This document shows, in pieces, positions 40,648-50,072 of a DNA stretch of 53,154 bases. The number at the start of each line of letters is the position of its first letter. Position 1 is the first letter of the stretch. Source of the stretch: Lachnospiraceae bacterium (GTDB lineage Bacteria; Bacillota; Clostridia; Lachnospirales; Lachnospiraceae); assembly GCA_022799175.1 (NCBI GenBank), contig JAAWNY010000017.1:1-53154 (forward strand). Reading direction: 5' to 3'. The position numbers and the translations under genes were made by a program. A model generated the notes under the pieces. It made no database searches. It was not told where the DNA came from and saw nothing but the letters and a program-made list of their open reading frames with translations.

Positions 40648-41901
40648 TTATTCCCCTTTCTTCCCTCTGTTGGAAGACATATAAAGATGACGCGGGATAC
40701 CTCCTACCATAACACAGGGAGAATCACCCTGGATAAGCGGACGCACGTAATCAATAAATTCTTCCGTCACATAGGTGCCATCTTTAGTGATCCAATCTCT
40801 TGGCACCAGCTTCTCTCCATTGGCAATTTTGTGTACATCGTAGATACCGGTTGCACTCTGATATGGATCATCAGACACCCGGTCAATGACAACCATCTTG
40901 CCAGAATCTCCCTCATCCGCCGCTTTTACCGCAGCGCCACCTACCATAAATGCCTCATTTACATCCACTCGAGATGCCAGATGAGCAGCACTCCGCTGCA
41001 AAGTACTAAACTCTACCGCTCTGGCCTTACAGCCAATCTGTTGATTGATTACATTGGCCAGATAACTGGCAGAACCTGTCAGCTGCTTATGTCCAAAAGC
41101 ATCTACATAATCCGTGGCGGCAGACAACTCGCTGATATATTTGCCGTCTTCCGTCCGGATACCTTCCGAAATCGCAATGACTACCACATCTTTTTTCTCT
41201 AACAGTTTCCTGACTCGGAATACAAATTTATCAATTTCAAAAGCAACTTCTGGCAGATAGATCAGATCGGGGCCATCGCAATCCTCTCCTTTTGAAAGAG
41301 CGGAAGCTCCCGTCAGCCAGCCGGCGTTTCGTCCCATAATCTCAATAATAGTTACCAGCTTTTTTTTGTAAGAAAAGCCAAGTCCATCCCGAATCACTTC
41401 TTTGGTAGAGGTAGCAATATATTTGGCGGCGCTTCCATAACCTGGAGTGTGATCTGTGAGAGCCAGATCATTGTCAATCGTCTTTGGAACTCCCACAAAT
41501 TTCTGGCTTTTTCCAGTCAGGATCGCATAATCGGAAAGCTTTTTGATCGTATCCATAGAGTCGTTGCCCCCGATATAAATGAAACATTCAATATTCAATT
41601 TTTCTAGAATATCAAAAATTTTCACATAAATATCCTGATTTTCATGAATATCCGGCAATTTATAACGACAAGTCCCTAAGAACGCTGACGGAGTCCGCTT
41701 TAAAATCTCCACATCCAGATCATTCTTAATATGTTTGGACAGATCTACATATTGCTCATCCAATAGTCCCTGGATCCCAAATCTCATCCCATAAACTTTC
41801 TTGGCCCCCCGGTCGATAGCAGTACGATATACCCCTGCCAGACTGGAATTAATCACCGCCGTGGGACCTCCGGACTGCCCGACAATCACATTTCCTTTCA
41901 T
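40648..41901 (-). CDS. pfp: 6-phosphofructokinase, pyrophosphate-dependent type
   Basis: 417 residues from the ATG at 41899-41901, eight bases after GGAGG; the longer frame (to 41949) has no start signal. Motifs: IVGQSGGPTAVINSS, YIGGNDSMDT (111-117), VPKTIDNDL (138-146) and EIMGRNAGWL. In ATP-type enzymes the fourth residue of GGDGS is glycine and the residue before TIDND is glycine; here they are D114 and K140, the pattern of pyrophosphate-using enzymes. It phosphorylates fructose-6-phosphate, reversibly if PPi is used. It overlaps no gene; a perfect hairpin lies upstream. Confidence 0.9.
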   Translation of the reverse strand: MKGNVIVGQSGGPTAVINSSLAGVYRTAIDRGAKKVYGMRFGIQGLLDEQYVDLSKHIKNDLDVEILKRTPSAFLGTCRYKLPDIHENQDIYVKIFDILEKLNIECFIYIGGNDSMDTIKKLSDYAILTGKSQKFVGVPKTIDNDLALTDHTPGYGSAAKYIATSTKEVIRDGLGFSYKKKLVTIIEIMGRNAGWLTGASALSKGEDCDGPDLIYLPEVAFEIDKFVFRVRKLLEKKDVVVIAISEGIRTEDGKYISELSAATDYVDAFGHKQLTGSASYLANVINQQIGCKARAVEFSTLQRSAAHLASRVDVNEAFMVGGAAVKAADEGDSGKMVVIDRVSDDPYQSATGIYDVHKIANGEKLVPRDWITKDGTYVTEEFIDYVRPLIQGDSPCVMVGGIPRHLYMSSNRGKKGE

Positions 41902-41971
41902 AGTAAAAACCTCCTCTGAATTATAAAATTTGTTTTCTACACTTTTCATTGCTATACTCTTATATTACCAC

Positions 41972-42010
41972 AACAATGAGGGAAAAGTCTAGGACTTTTC
42001 CCTCATTGTT
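41972..42010. terminator. Perfect 18-base-pair hairpin between livF and pfp
   Basis: AACAATGAGGGAAAAGTC and GACTTTTCCCTCATTGTT form a perfect 18-bp stem with a three-base loop. It starts 32 bases after the livF stop. Neither side has a clear T-run, so it is either a weak or factor-assisted terminator, or an mRNA-end stabiliser for the liv transcript. Confidence 0.65.
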
Positions 42011-42042
42011 GAAGCGTTTTCTGAATATTCATTGTAGTTATA

Positions 42043-42753
42043 TCATTCGCTTAAATAAGCTTTTTTTACAGAATCATCATTCATCAATTCTTGAGCATCT
42101 CCGCTCAGTACAATCTTTCCCGTTTCGAGTACATAAGCGCGATGAGCAATGGATAATGCTTTTTTTGCGTTTTGTTCTACTAAAAGAACCGTAGTCCCAT
42201 CGGCATTAATATTTTGGATAATATCAAAAATCTCATTAACATAGATAGGAGAAAGTCCCATAGAAGGCTCATCCATAACAATTAATTTGGGATGAGACAT
42301 CAATGCCCGCCCCATAGCCAGCATTTGTTGTTCCCCTCCAGAAAGCGTTCCGGCCATCTGATTCTTTCGTTCTTCCAATCGTGGAAAACGTTGATAGATC
42401 ATCTTCAGCGTGTCTTCAATCTCCCCTTTATCCTTTCGGGTATAAGCTCCGAGCTTTAGATTCTGCAACACGGTCAACTGGGCAAACACCCGCCGGCCTT
42501 CTGGAACATGGGCCATCCTCATGGCTACCAGCTTATGACCGGGCATTTTGGTAATATCTGCTCCGTCATAAACAATATGTCCTGTCTTTGACGGAATCAA
42601 TCCGGTAATGGTTTGCAATGTGGTCGTTTTTCCAGCCCCATTAGCCCCAATCAGCGCAATGATCTCACCTGGATTTACCTCAAAGGAGATCCCCTTGAGA
42701 GCCTGGATCACACCATAAAAAACTTCCAGCTCTTTTACTTCCAGTATTGCCAT
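42043..42753 (-). CDS. livF: Branched-chain amino acid ABC transporter ATPase LivF
   Basis: 236 residues. Walker A GANGAGKTTTL, the Q-loop region ITGLIPSKTG, signature LSGGEQQMLAMGRAL and Walker B LIVMDEPSMGLSP are intact, and the ending AQELMNDDSVKKAYLSE is typical of LivF. It powers uptake of leucine, isoleucine and valine (or related solutes) with LivG, through LivHM. It is the last gene of livKHMGF, 14 bases after livG. Confidence 0.96.
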   Translation of the reverse strand: MAILEVKELEVFYGVIQALKGISFEVNPGEIIALIGANGAGKTTTLQTITGLIPSKTGHIVYDGADITKMPGHKLVAMRMAHVPEGRRVFAQLTVLQNLKLGAYTRKDKGEIEDTLKMIYQRFPRLEERKNQMAGTLSGGEQQMLAMGRALMSHPKLIVMDEPSMGLSPIYVNEIFDIIQNINADGTTVLLVEQNAKKALSIAHRAYVLETGKIVLSGDAQELMNDDSVKKAYLSE

Positions 42754-42767
42754 AATCGCCTCTCCTC

Positions 42768-43526
42768 CTACTCTCCAAGATAAGCCGTGATTACCCGTTT
42801 ATCATTCAAAACTTCCGATGTCTCACCTTGCGTCAGCACCTGCCCGAAATTTAATACGGTCAGTTGCTCGCAAATTCCGGAAACCAGCTTCATGTCATGT
42901 TCGATTAGTAAGATTGTCATATCAAAATTATCCCGTACAAAACGGATTGTTTCCATCAACTCTGCTGTTTCGTTGGGATTCATGCCAGCCGCCGGTTCAT
43001 CTAAAAGAAGCAATTTGGGTTCTGTAGCAAGAGCGCGGGCGATCTCCAGTTTTCTCTGTTTTCCATAGGGAAGGTTGGCAGCTTTATAATCCCATTCTCC
43101 ATCCAGATCAAATACTTTCAAAAGCTCCATAGCCCGCATATCCATCTGCTTTTCCACATGATGATATCTGGGCAGACGTAAAATCCCCTCAAGAGTAGAA
43201 TAATGATAATGGTTATGCAGCCCTGCTTTCACATTATCCAGTACATTTAATTCTTTAAACAAGCGAATATTCTGAAAGGTACGGGCAATCCCATCCTGAT
43301 TGATTTCTGTGGTTTTCTTTCCTGTGATATTCTGCCCATCCAGAAAAATCGCTCCCGTATCCGGACGATATACCCCAGTCAGCAAATTAAAGATCGTTGT
43401 TTTTCCTGCACCATTTGGTCCAATCAAACCATACAGCTGCCCTTTTTCAATGGTAACACTGAAATCATCTACTGCTTTCAGGCCGCCAAAGGAAATGCCC
43501 AGGTTTTTCACTTCCAACATTGCCAT
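42768..43526 (-). CDS. livG: Branched-chain amino acid ABC transporter ATPase LivG
   Basis: 252 residues. Walker A GPNGAGKTTIF, GIARTFQNIRLF (LivG hallmark), a signature in the variant form LPYGKQRKLEIARAL, and Walker B LLLLDEPAAGMNP. It forms the heterodimeric ATPase with LivF. The ATG has GGAGG upstream and lies two bases after the livM stop. Confidence 0.96.
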   Translation of the reverse strand: MAMLEVKNLGISFGGLKAVDDFSVTIEKGQLYGLIGPNGAGKTTIFNLLTGVYRPDTGAIFLDGQNITGKKTTEINQDGIARTFQNIRLFKELNVLDNVKAGLHNHYHYSTLEGILRLPRYHHVEKQMDMRAMELLKVFDLDGEWDYKAANLPYGKQRKLEIARALATEPKLLLLDEPAAGMNPNETAELMETIRFVRDNFDMTILLIEHDMKLVSGICEQLTVLNFGQVLTQGETSEVLNDKRVITAYLGE

Positions 43527-43528
43527 GA

Positions 43529-44596
43529 TTATGCAGCCTCCTTCGCGCCAGTATCTTTTTTCTTATGAAACCGTTCCAGCAATACGGAACGCACTTCAAT
43601 TGCCTTAGGGCTGGAATTAAACAACATCATCACAATCAATACTATCGCATAAATCAACATCCGATAATCATTAAGGCCACGCAAAAGCTCTGGCAACAGA
43701 GTCAGAACGACCGCAGCAATCATCGAACCTCGAATATTTCCCAGGCCCCCAAGAACCACAAATACCAAAATCATGATCGACATATTATAACCAAAATTCT
43801 TTGGCGTTGCTGCCAGCGTAGACAGATTGTGCGCATATAAAACACCAGCCACTCCGGCCAAAGCTGCAGAGATGGCAAAAGCCATTAACTTATATTTGGT
43901 AATATTAATCCCTATCGATTCTGCTGCGATCCGGTTGTCACGAATAGACATGATCGCGCGCCCAGTACGGGAATGAATCAAATTCAATACAATAAACAGA
44001 GTAATCAAAAGTAAAATCGTTGCCACAAGAAAAGTGGCAGCTTTGGGAGTACCAGTAATTCCCTGTGCTCCTTTAATGATGACCACACCTGTTTCATCCA
44101 TCCCCAAAGACATAGTATCCTTAATAGAAAAATGAAAGCCACTCTTATCCAGACCAATATACATGACATTGATCAAATTTTTAATAATTTCTCCAAAAGC
44201 CAAAGTTACAATAGCCAGATAATCTCCCTTCAATCGCAATACGGGAATGCCAATTAAAATTCCGCAAATACCTGCCACAGCCGCGCCAATCAAAATTGCC
44301 AGAAAAAATCGCAATTGCAAATTCGGCAAAACATTTTCCATACATTTAGTAAAAAAGGCTCCAGAAAAGGCCCCTACACACATAAAACCGGCATGTCCTA
44401 AACTCAGCTCACCCAAAATACCCACAGTCAAATTCAACGAAATAGCCAAGATCGAGTACATACAAAGGGGAACCAGAATTCCCCGCAACAAACTGGTCAT
44501 ATGTCCGGTCTTATCCATGATCTGTACTAAAATCCAACAGCCTACTACAATGCCATATGTGATGCCATTTTGTATCCGAACTTTATTCTTATTCAT
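43529..44596 (-). CDS. livM: Branched-chain amino acid ABC transporter permease LivM
   Basis: 355 residues from the ATG at 44594-44596 behind AGGTGA; a GTG three codons earlier (44605) also opens the frame. About nine hydrophobic segments; LSLGHAGFMCVGAFSGAFF, FGEIIKNLINVMYIGL and the loop GRAIMSIRDNRIAAESIGIN are LivM features. It forms the membrane channel with LivH. Start and stop are packed between livH and livG, so translation is probably coupled. Confidence 0.95.
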   Translation of the reverse strand: MNKNKVRIQNGITYGIVVGCWILVQIMDKTGHMTSLLRGILVPLCMYSILAISLNLTVGILGELSLGHAGFMCVGAFSGAFFTKCMENVLPNLQLRFFLAILIGAAVAGICGILIGIPVLRLKGDYLAIVTLAFGEIIKNLINVMYIGLDKSGFHFSIKDTMSLGMDETGVVIIKGAQGITGTPKAATFLVATILLLITLFIVLNLIHSRTGRAIMSIRDNRIAAESIGINITKYKLMAFAISAALAGVAGVLYAHNLSTLAATPKNFGYNMSIMILVFVVLGGLGNIRGSMIAAVVLTLLPELLRGLNDYRMLIYAIVLIVMMLFNSSPKAIEVRSVLLERFHKKKDTGAKEAA

Positions 44597-44605
44597 CCCT
44601 TTCAC

Positions 44606-45487
44606 CTACACTTTCTCATGGATCTTCCGGCCAAGGATACCCGTGGGGCGCACCAAAAGCACAATAATCAGCACAGAAAATACAATCGTATCGGATAGCT
44701 GAGAAGAGATATATGCTTTGGAAAGATTCTCGATCACCCCAAGCAAAATCCCGCCGATCAGAGCTCCCGGAATCGAACCAATCCCGCCAAATACAGCAGC
44801 TACAAAAGCCTTAATTCCTGGCATAGAACCAGTATAAGGAGTCAGAGATGGATAAGTGGAGCAAAGAAGCGCTCCGGCAATCGCTGCCAAGGCTGAACCG
44901 ATAGCAAAAGTAATGGCGATGGTACGGTTTACATCAATTCCCATCAGTGTTGCCGCTCCGTTGTCTTCGGACACCGCCAGCATAGCTTGTCCTACTTTTG
45001 TCTTATTGATAAAGGAAGTCAGTGCAACCATAATAGCAATACAAGAAATGATCGTCACTATCGTAACACTAGAAATGGTCAAAGCTCCATCAGCCAGTTT
45101 CAGGTTTGGCAATGTCACCACAGAGGTGAACTGACGGGCATTCGAACCAAAAATCAACAGCGCAACATTCTGTAACAGATAACTGACGCCAATGGCAGTT
45201 ATCAGCACCGCCAACGAAGAAGCTCCCCGCAGCGGACGATATGCCACACGCTCAATCGTCACACCTAAAACGGTACAAACCAATATCGCCACAAAAATAC
45301 CCAAGAGCGGCGGCAGACCCATTGTGCTGACCACAGTAAAGATGGCAAATCCTCCCACCATAATAATGTCTCCATGGGCAAAATTCAGCATTCGTGCAAT
45401 TCCGTATACCATAGTATATCCCAGTGCAATGATCGCATAAATACTGCCCAGGCTGATTCCATTGATCAAATATGACAGAAAACTCAT
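44606..45487 (-). CDS. livH: Branched-chain amino acid ABC transporter permease LivH
   Basis: 293 residues, about eight membrane segments. Family motifs: LINGISLGSIYAIIALGYTMVYGIARMLNFAHGDIIMVGG, VAYRPLRGA, AVSEDNGAATLMGIDVN and GSIPGALIGGILLGVIENL. It works with LivM as the channel. It has its own promoter (45536-45564) behind the livK terminator, so the permease/ATPase genes can be transcribed apart from livK. Confidence 0.96.
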   Translation of the reverse strand: MSFLSYLINGISLGSIYAIIALGYTMVYGIARMLNFAHGDIIMVGGFAIFTVVSTMGLPPLLGIFVAILVCTVLGVTIERVAYRPLRGASSLAVLITAIGVSYLLQNVALLIFGSNARQFTSVVTLPNLKLADGALTISSVTIVTIISCIAIMVALTSFINKTKVGQAMLAVSEDNGAATLMGIDVNRTIAITFAIGSALAAIAGALLCSTYPSLTPYTGSMPGIKAFVAAVFGGIGSIPGALIGGILLGVIENLSKAYISSQLSDTIVFSVLIIVLLVRPTGILGRKIHEKV

Positions 45488-45535
45488 GAAGCCTACCCCT
45501 TTTCGTCTTTTCTCTTAACGCATAATTTAAGTCGA

Positions 45536-45564
45536 ATTATATCATAGGAAGATATGATGTGCAA
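45536..45564 (-). promoter_or_regulatory. SigA-type promoter for livHMGF
   Basis: On the minus strand TTGCAC (45559-45564), 17 bases, then TATAAT (45536-45541), leaving a leader of about 43 bases before livH. It lies immediately after two terminator-like hairpins that follow livK. Confidence 0.75.
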
Positions 45565-45566
45565 GT

Positions 45567-45587
45567 AAAAATCAATCCCATTGATTT
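45567..45587 (-). terminator. Second terminator-like hairpin after livK
   Basis: On the minus strand AAATCAAT and ATTGATTT pair around GGG, with T residues following. Located downstream of the first terminator and just upstream of the livH promoter. Confidence 0.55.
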
Positions 45588-45603
45588 GTTTATCAACAAA
45601 TAA

Positions 45604-45643
45604 TAAAAGAAACAAGGAGTCGTCGGTATGACGCCCCCCTGTT
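45604..45643 (-). terminator. Terminator/attenuator after livK
   Basis: On the minus strand AACAGGGGGGCGTC pairs with GACGACTCCTTGTT (two G-T wobbles, one mismatch), followed by TCTTTTATT. It begins about 24 bases after the livK stop. This would make livK, the abundant binding protein, more highly expressed than the transporter genes. Confidence 0.75.
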
Positions 45644-45666
45644 GGATCTTTTCCTTTATTCAGCTA

Positions 45667-46896
45667 TTACTGCATCTCATATACGCCATTGACAATCTTC
45701 ACAGCCTTAGGAGCCTTACCAGTTTCACCAGCGGCATCCCAGGTCATACCATCGCCAGTCAAGCCGTCGATGGAGATCTCCGTCATGGCAACCTTCATAG
45801 CATCGCAAATGGCAGAAGCATCCATATCCGGAGTAATACCAGCCTGCTCTGCTGCTGCTTTGATAGCATATACAGCATCATAAGCGTCTGCGGCAAACTG
45901 ATTCGGCTCAATCCCATATGCCGCCACATAAGCGTCCGTAAATGCTTTACTTCCCTCTTCCGTTGCAGAGAATGGAGTCAGTAACATTACACCTTCTGCC
46001 AGAGAAGTATCAAAATTTTTTACACTCAAGATACCATCCATACCATCCACGCCAAAGAAGATCGGAGCAAATTCTTTGTCACTGGCCTGTTTTAAGATAA
46101 CAGAAGCCTCCTGATAGTAAATCGGCAGAAATACCAGTTCTGCGCCAGCATCTTTTGCCTTGTCCAATTGCACAGAAAAATCGGTATTCGTATCAGCTGT
46201 GAAAGCTTCGTCTGCAACAATTTCCAAACCTTCATTAGCTGCTTCAGCTACAAAAGCTTCACGAATGCCAGAAGAATATTCTGTAGAGCTATCATAAATA
46301 ATAGCAATCTTAGTGCCCAGCTTATTCTCTCCAATATATTTAGCAGATGCCGTACCTTGAGCCGGATCCGCAAAGCATACGCGGAACACATTGTCCGGAG
46401 CCGCACACTCTACCGCAGAACCGGAAGGAGTAATCTGAAACAGATTATCATTGGCAGACTCTGCAGCAACCGCAATACATGGTTTGGAAGTAACTGCACC
46501 AACCAGCATCTGCATATTCCAGTCTTTCAAGGTATTATAGGCATTCACTGATTTTTCCGGATCATGTTCATCATCCTGAGAATTCATCTCCAGCATAGCT
46601 CCATTGACGCCACCGGCATCGTTGATCTCTTTGATAGCCAAATCCACACCATTTTGTACTGCAATGCCATAGGCAGCAGCCGGACCAGTCAAGGGACCAA
46701 CCACACCAATCTTAAATGCTCCCCCCTCTGCGCCTGACGCCGCTTCTTCGTTATTATTATTGTCTGCAGCGGCCTCTTTCGTAGTATCATTTCCTGCTGC
46801 TGGTGCTGTAGTGGAATCGGTGGAACTTCCGCCACCACAGGCAGTCAGAGAAGCAGCAAGAATTGCCGCCATTCCGAAACCAACAAATTTTCTCAT
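45667..46896 (-). CDS. livK: Branched-chain amino acid ABC transporter substrate-binding lipoprotein LivK
   Basis: 409 residues. Signal peptide with lipobox LTAC (C20), then a low-complexity linker rich in Gly, Ser, Thr, Ala, Asn and Glu (about 21-58) and a type I periplasmic-binding fold: FKIGVVGPLTGPAAAYGIAVQNGVDLA, QDDEHDPEKSVNAYN and GVDGMDGILSVKNF. It captures the amino acid outside the membrane and delivers it to LivHM. Strong promoter upstream and a terminator downstream suggest high, separate expression. Exact ligand cannot be read from sequence. Confidence 0.96.
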   Translation of the reverse strand: MRKFVGFGMAAILAASLTACGGGSSTDSTTAPAAGNDTTKEAAADNNNNEEAASGAEGGAFKIGVVGPLTGPAAAYGIAVQNGVDLAIKEINDAGGVNGAMLEMNSQDDEHDPEKSVNAYNTLKDWNMQMLVGAVTSKPCIAVAAESANDNLFQITPSGSAVECAAPDNVFRVCFADPAQGTASAKYIGENKLGTKIAIIYDSSTEYSSGIREAFVAEAANEGLEIVADEAFTADTNTDFSVQLDKAKDAGAELVFLPIYYQEASVILKQASDKEFAPIFFGVDGMDGILSVKNFDTSLAEGVMLLTPFSATEEGSKAFTDAYVAAYGIEPNQFAADAYDAVYAIKAAAEQAGITPDMDASAICDAMKVAMTEISIDGLTGDGMTWDAAGETGKAPKAVKIVNGVYEMQ

Positions 46897-46943
46897 AATT
46901 GTTTCCTCCTCTTATTATTTACAAGCTTTAAAAGCTGAGACTC

Positions 46944-46972
46944 ATTATAGACGTATAAAAATCCATTGTCAA
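46944..46972 (-). promoter_or_regulatory. Consensus SigA promoter for livK with palindromic leader element
   Basis: On the minus strand a perfect TTGACA (46967-46972), 17 bases, and perfect TATAAT (46944-46949). Just downstream, at 46924-46936, lies the palindrome AGCTTTTAAAGCT, which could be a repressor site near the transcription start. A promoter this strong probably needs such control, but no regulator is known here. Confidence 0.9.
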
Positions 46973-47020
46973 GAACTTTTTATGCAAGAATCCGCCAACT
47001 TTCTTGTATTCACTGTTTGT

Positions 47021-48043
47021 CTATTGGGAAATGTTCGTTTCCCATTCGACTTCTGCGCTCTCTTCCGTTCGGTCGCGCAACATGAGATCATTTACCGCAC
47101 TCCGCGCAGATTTTCCTTCAAATAAAACCTGATTGACTTCCGTGATAATCGGCACAGGAACCTGATACCTTTTTGCCAATGCTAGTCCGGCTTTTGCAGA
47201 GTAAACGCCTTCTACCACCATCTGCACTTCATCCATAGCTTCCTTCATGGAATAACCTTTTCCAATTAAAATGCCAGCCCTCCGGTTACGGCTATGCATA
47301 CTAGCGCAGGTAACGATCAAATCTCCAATTCCGGAAAGACCACCAAAGGTAGAAGTTTTTCCTCCCATTATCAATCCCAAGCGGGTAATTTCATAAATTC
47401 CCCGGGTAATAAGTGCCGCTTTCGTATTATCCCCATATCCCAGTCCATCTGCGATACCGGCAGCCAAAGCAATCACATTTTTCAATGCACCACCAATCTC
47501 AATTCCCAAAATATCTGGGCTGGTGTATACCCGAAACACCGGACTCATAAACCGTTCCTGTATCCATTCCGCTGTCTGACGGCTTCTAGCGCCAACCACA
47601 CAAGTCGTTGGCAACCCCCGGCTGACCTCCTCTGCATGGCTGGGGCCTGACAGCACCGCCACATCCGCCATGGGAAGTTCCTGCTCGATCACTGCGGATA
47701 AAGTCATTAAGGTAACATCTTCGATTCCCTTTGCCACGTTGACAAGAATTTGTCCTTTTTTACAAAAAGGCCGCATCTTTTCTGCTGTTTGCCGTACATA
47801 GATGGATGGAACTGCCATAATAAGCATGTCGGAATCCTTCATCGCCTGTTCCAAATCCTCTGTAAAAAACATGCTTTCCGGAAGTTTCAAATCCGGAAGT
47901 GTTGGCAATCGCCTAGTAGTATTCAGAGCATTAATTTCTGATCCGACAGCCGACCATACCGTAATTTTATTTCCCTGATGATATAGTAGCGAAGCAAGAG
48001 CAATCCCCCAGCTTCCGGCTCCGATAATACTGATTTTTGTCAT
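47021..48043 (-). CDS. gpsA: NAD(P)H-dependent glycerol-3-phosphate dehydrogenase
   Basis: 340 residues. The nucleotide fold GAGSWGIALASLL at residues 7-19, LSGPSHAEEV, and the catalytic region IGGALKNVIALAAGIADGLGYGDNTKAALITRG are typical. The C-terminus NQVLFEGKSARSAVNDLMLRDRTEE fits GpsA. It reduces dihydroxyacetone phosphate to sn-glycerol-3-phosphate, the substrate of PlsY, whose gene lies upstream (30 bases). The pair supplies the first steps of phospholipid synthesis. Confidence 0.97.
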   Translation of the reverse strand: MTKISIIGAGSWGIALASLLYHQGNKITVWSAVGSEINALNTTRRLPTLPDLKLPESMFFTEDLEQAMKDSDMLIMAVPSIYVRQTAEKMRPFCKKGQILVNVAKGIEDVTLMTLSAVIEQELPMADVAVLSGPSHAEEVSRGLPTTCVVGARSRQTAEWIQERFMSPVFRVYTSPDILGIEIGGALKNVIALAAGIADGLGYGDNTKAALITRGIYEITRLGLIMGGKTSTFGGLSGIGDLIVTCASMHSRNRRAGILIGKGYSMKEAMDEVQMVVEGVYSAKAGLALAKRYQVPVPIITEVNQVLFEGKSARSAVNDLMLRDRTEESAEVEWETNISQ

Positions 48044-48073
48044 CGGTTTCCCATCCTTCCTGCCTTGCCTGAT

Positions 48074-48709
48074 TTATTGTTTTTTCGCTCCCAGCTTATT
48101 CTCTGTTCCCGATAAAAGTCGTTTGATATTCGTGCGGTGCCGCCAGATTCCCATTATGCTGATCACGGATGCCATCATGCAAAATTCCGGCAAAGCTTTC
48201 TCTGTAATCCCATATTCTCCTCTTATACCAAAAAAGACCATTCCTATGACAAATAGAATCATCACCAAAATTGATCCTAGAGATACATATCGCGTTACCG
48301 CGACCACAGCGACAAACACCACCAGACAAACCAACATGATCCGCCAGTCAGTCGCTGCCAAAAGACCCGCTGATGCTGCGATACCTTTTCCTCCCTTAAA
48401 CCCCATATAGAAAGGGAAATTATGTCCTAATATCACACCGAAACCAGTATACAAAAGATATACATACACCATCCCTGGCTGTTCACGAAATAGATATTTG
48501 GCTAAAAAACAAGCTAAAATCATTTTGGAGGTATCCCCCACAAATACGATCAGCCCAGCTTTGACTCCCATAACCCGCAATATGTTCGTACTGCCAGAAT
48601 TCCCACTGCCATAATTGCGAATATCTATATGGTGAGCCTTACTGTAAAGATAACCGGTTTGAAATAAACCAAACACATATCCCATAACAAGACCAATGAT
48701 TCTTTCCAC
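48074..48709 (-). CDS. plsY: Acyl-phosphate:glycerol-3-phosphate acyltransferase PlsY
   Basis: 211 residues from a GTG start that overlaps the der stop codon (GTG at 48707-48709). About five membrane segments. Motifs: GSGNSGSTNILRVMG, GHNFPFYMGFKGGKGIAAS and the phosphate-binding stretches of PlsY. It transfers the acyl group from acyl-phosphate to glycerol-3-phosphate to make lysophosphatidate. Placed between der and gpsA, as in many Firmicutes. Confidence 0.96.
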   Translation of the reverse strand: MERIIGLVMGYVFGLFQTGYLYSKAHHIDIRNYGSGNSGSTNILRVMGVKAGLIVFVGDTSKMILACFLAKYLFREQPGMVYVYLLYTGFGVILGHNFPFYMGFKGGKGIAASAGLLAATDWRIMLVCLVVFVAVVAVTRYVSLGSILVMILFVIGMVFFGIRGEYGITEKALPEFCMMASVISIMGIWRHRTNIKRLLSGTENKLGAKKQ

Positions 48710-50037
48710 TACTGCTCCTTTCCGGATCGCTCCCGAATCAAAAACTTCAGAGCCGTTCCTCTAAACCCAAAGGTTTCCCGAATTTTATTTTCCAAATATC
48801 GCATATAAGAAAAATGCATCAGTTCTTTATCATTGACAAACACCACAAATGTAGGCGGTTTTACCGCTACCTGGGTCATATAAAACAGCTTCAGCCGTTT
48901 TCCCTTATCGGAAGGTGGCTGCTGTAAAGCCACAGCTTCCATCATAATCTCATTGAGGACACCTGTTGCTATCCGCATATTTTGATTTTGCCGAACTACA
49001 TCAATCAGTTCAAACAACTTCGGCAGCCGCTGTCCCGTCGCTGCGGAGATAAAAATCATTTCCGCATACTGCATAAAGGACAACGTATCCTGAATCTTTT
49101 TTGTATATTCATAAATGGTTTTATCTGTTTTCTCCACAGCATCCCATTTATTGACTGCTACGATAATGCCCTTTCCTCGGTCATGAGCAATTCCGGCAAT
49201 TTTGGCATCTTGTTCGGTTACGCCCTCCACAGCATCAATAACCAGCACTACCACATCTGCTCGTTCTACTGCTGATACGGTGCGAATGATACTATAACGC
49301 TCCAAGTCTTCTTTTATTTTACTTTTTCTGCGCAATCCGGCCGTATCAATAAATATATATTCCGTTTTGTCATGTATAACTTCGGTATCCACAGCATCCC
49401 GGGTGGTTCCCGCTATATCTGACACAATTACCCGATTTGCGCCGATCAATTTATTAATAATAGACGATTTACCTACATTCGGCTTGCCAACGATCGCTAC
49501 TCTCGGGCGATCATCTTCCGTCTCCTCCAGCTGTTCTGCCCGGAAATGTTTTGTCACCTCGTCCAGAAGATCACCGATTCCCAACCGCGAAGCTGCTGAT
49601 ACCCCCATGGGATCTCCAATTCCCAAATTATAAAATTCATAGACATCATTTCCATATTTTTGAAAGCTGTCCACCTTATTGACAGCCAGAACAACCGGTT
49701 TTCCAGACCGCCGTAGCATATCTGCCACCTTAGAATCGGAATCTACCAGGCCCTGTCGTACATCCACAATAAAAATAATCACATCTGCCGTATCAATGGC
49801 AATCTGTGCTTGTTCCCGCATTTGGGAAAGAATAATATCTTTACTATCTGGTTCAATGCCACCAGTGTCAATCAACGTAAAATTCATATTCAGCCAGGTA
49901 CAATCCGCATAAATCCGGTCACGGGTTACTCCCGGAGTATCCTTGACAATGGAAATCGTTTCTCCAGCCAATGCATTAAATAATGTGGACTTGCCAACAT
50001 TGGGTCGTCCTACAATCGCAACTATTGGTTTACTCAT
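48709..50037 (-). CDS. der: Ribosome biogenesis GTPase Der (EngA)
   Basis: 442 residues with two consecutive GTPase domains: [14 protein letters not shown] with NKVD and [14 protein letters not shown] with NKWD, then a C-terminal KH-like domain ([22 protein letters not shown]). Der is essential for 50S subunit assembly. Start ATG behind GGAGGA. It lies between the DUF512 gene and plsY, the usual clostridial order. Confidence 0.98.
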   Translation of the reverse strand: MSKPIVAIVGRPNVGKSTLFNALAGETISIVKDTPGVTRDRIYADCTWLNMNFTLIDTGGIEPDSKDIILSQMREQAQIAIDTADVIIFIVDVRQGLVDSDSKVADMLRRSGKPVVLAVNKVDSFQKYGNDVYEFYNLGIGDPMGVSAASRLGIGDLLDEVTKHFRAEQLEETEDDRPRVAIVGKPNVGKSSIINKLIGANRVIVSDIAGTTRDAVDTEVIHDKTEYIFIDTAGLRRKSKIKEDLERYSIIRTVSAVERADVVVLVIDAVEGVTEQDAKIAGIAHDRGKGIIVAVNKWDAVEKTDKTIYEYTKKIQDTLSFMQYAEMIFISAATGQRLPKLFELIDVVRQNQNMRIATGVLNEIMMEAVALQQPPSDKGKRLKLFYMTQVAVKPPTFVVFVNDKELMHFSYMRYLENKIRETFGFRGTALKFLIRERSGKEQ

Positions 50038-50072
50038 ATTTCCTCCATTTTCTTTTCAGCAAAAAATCCGGC

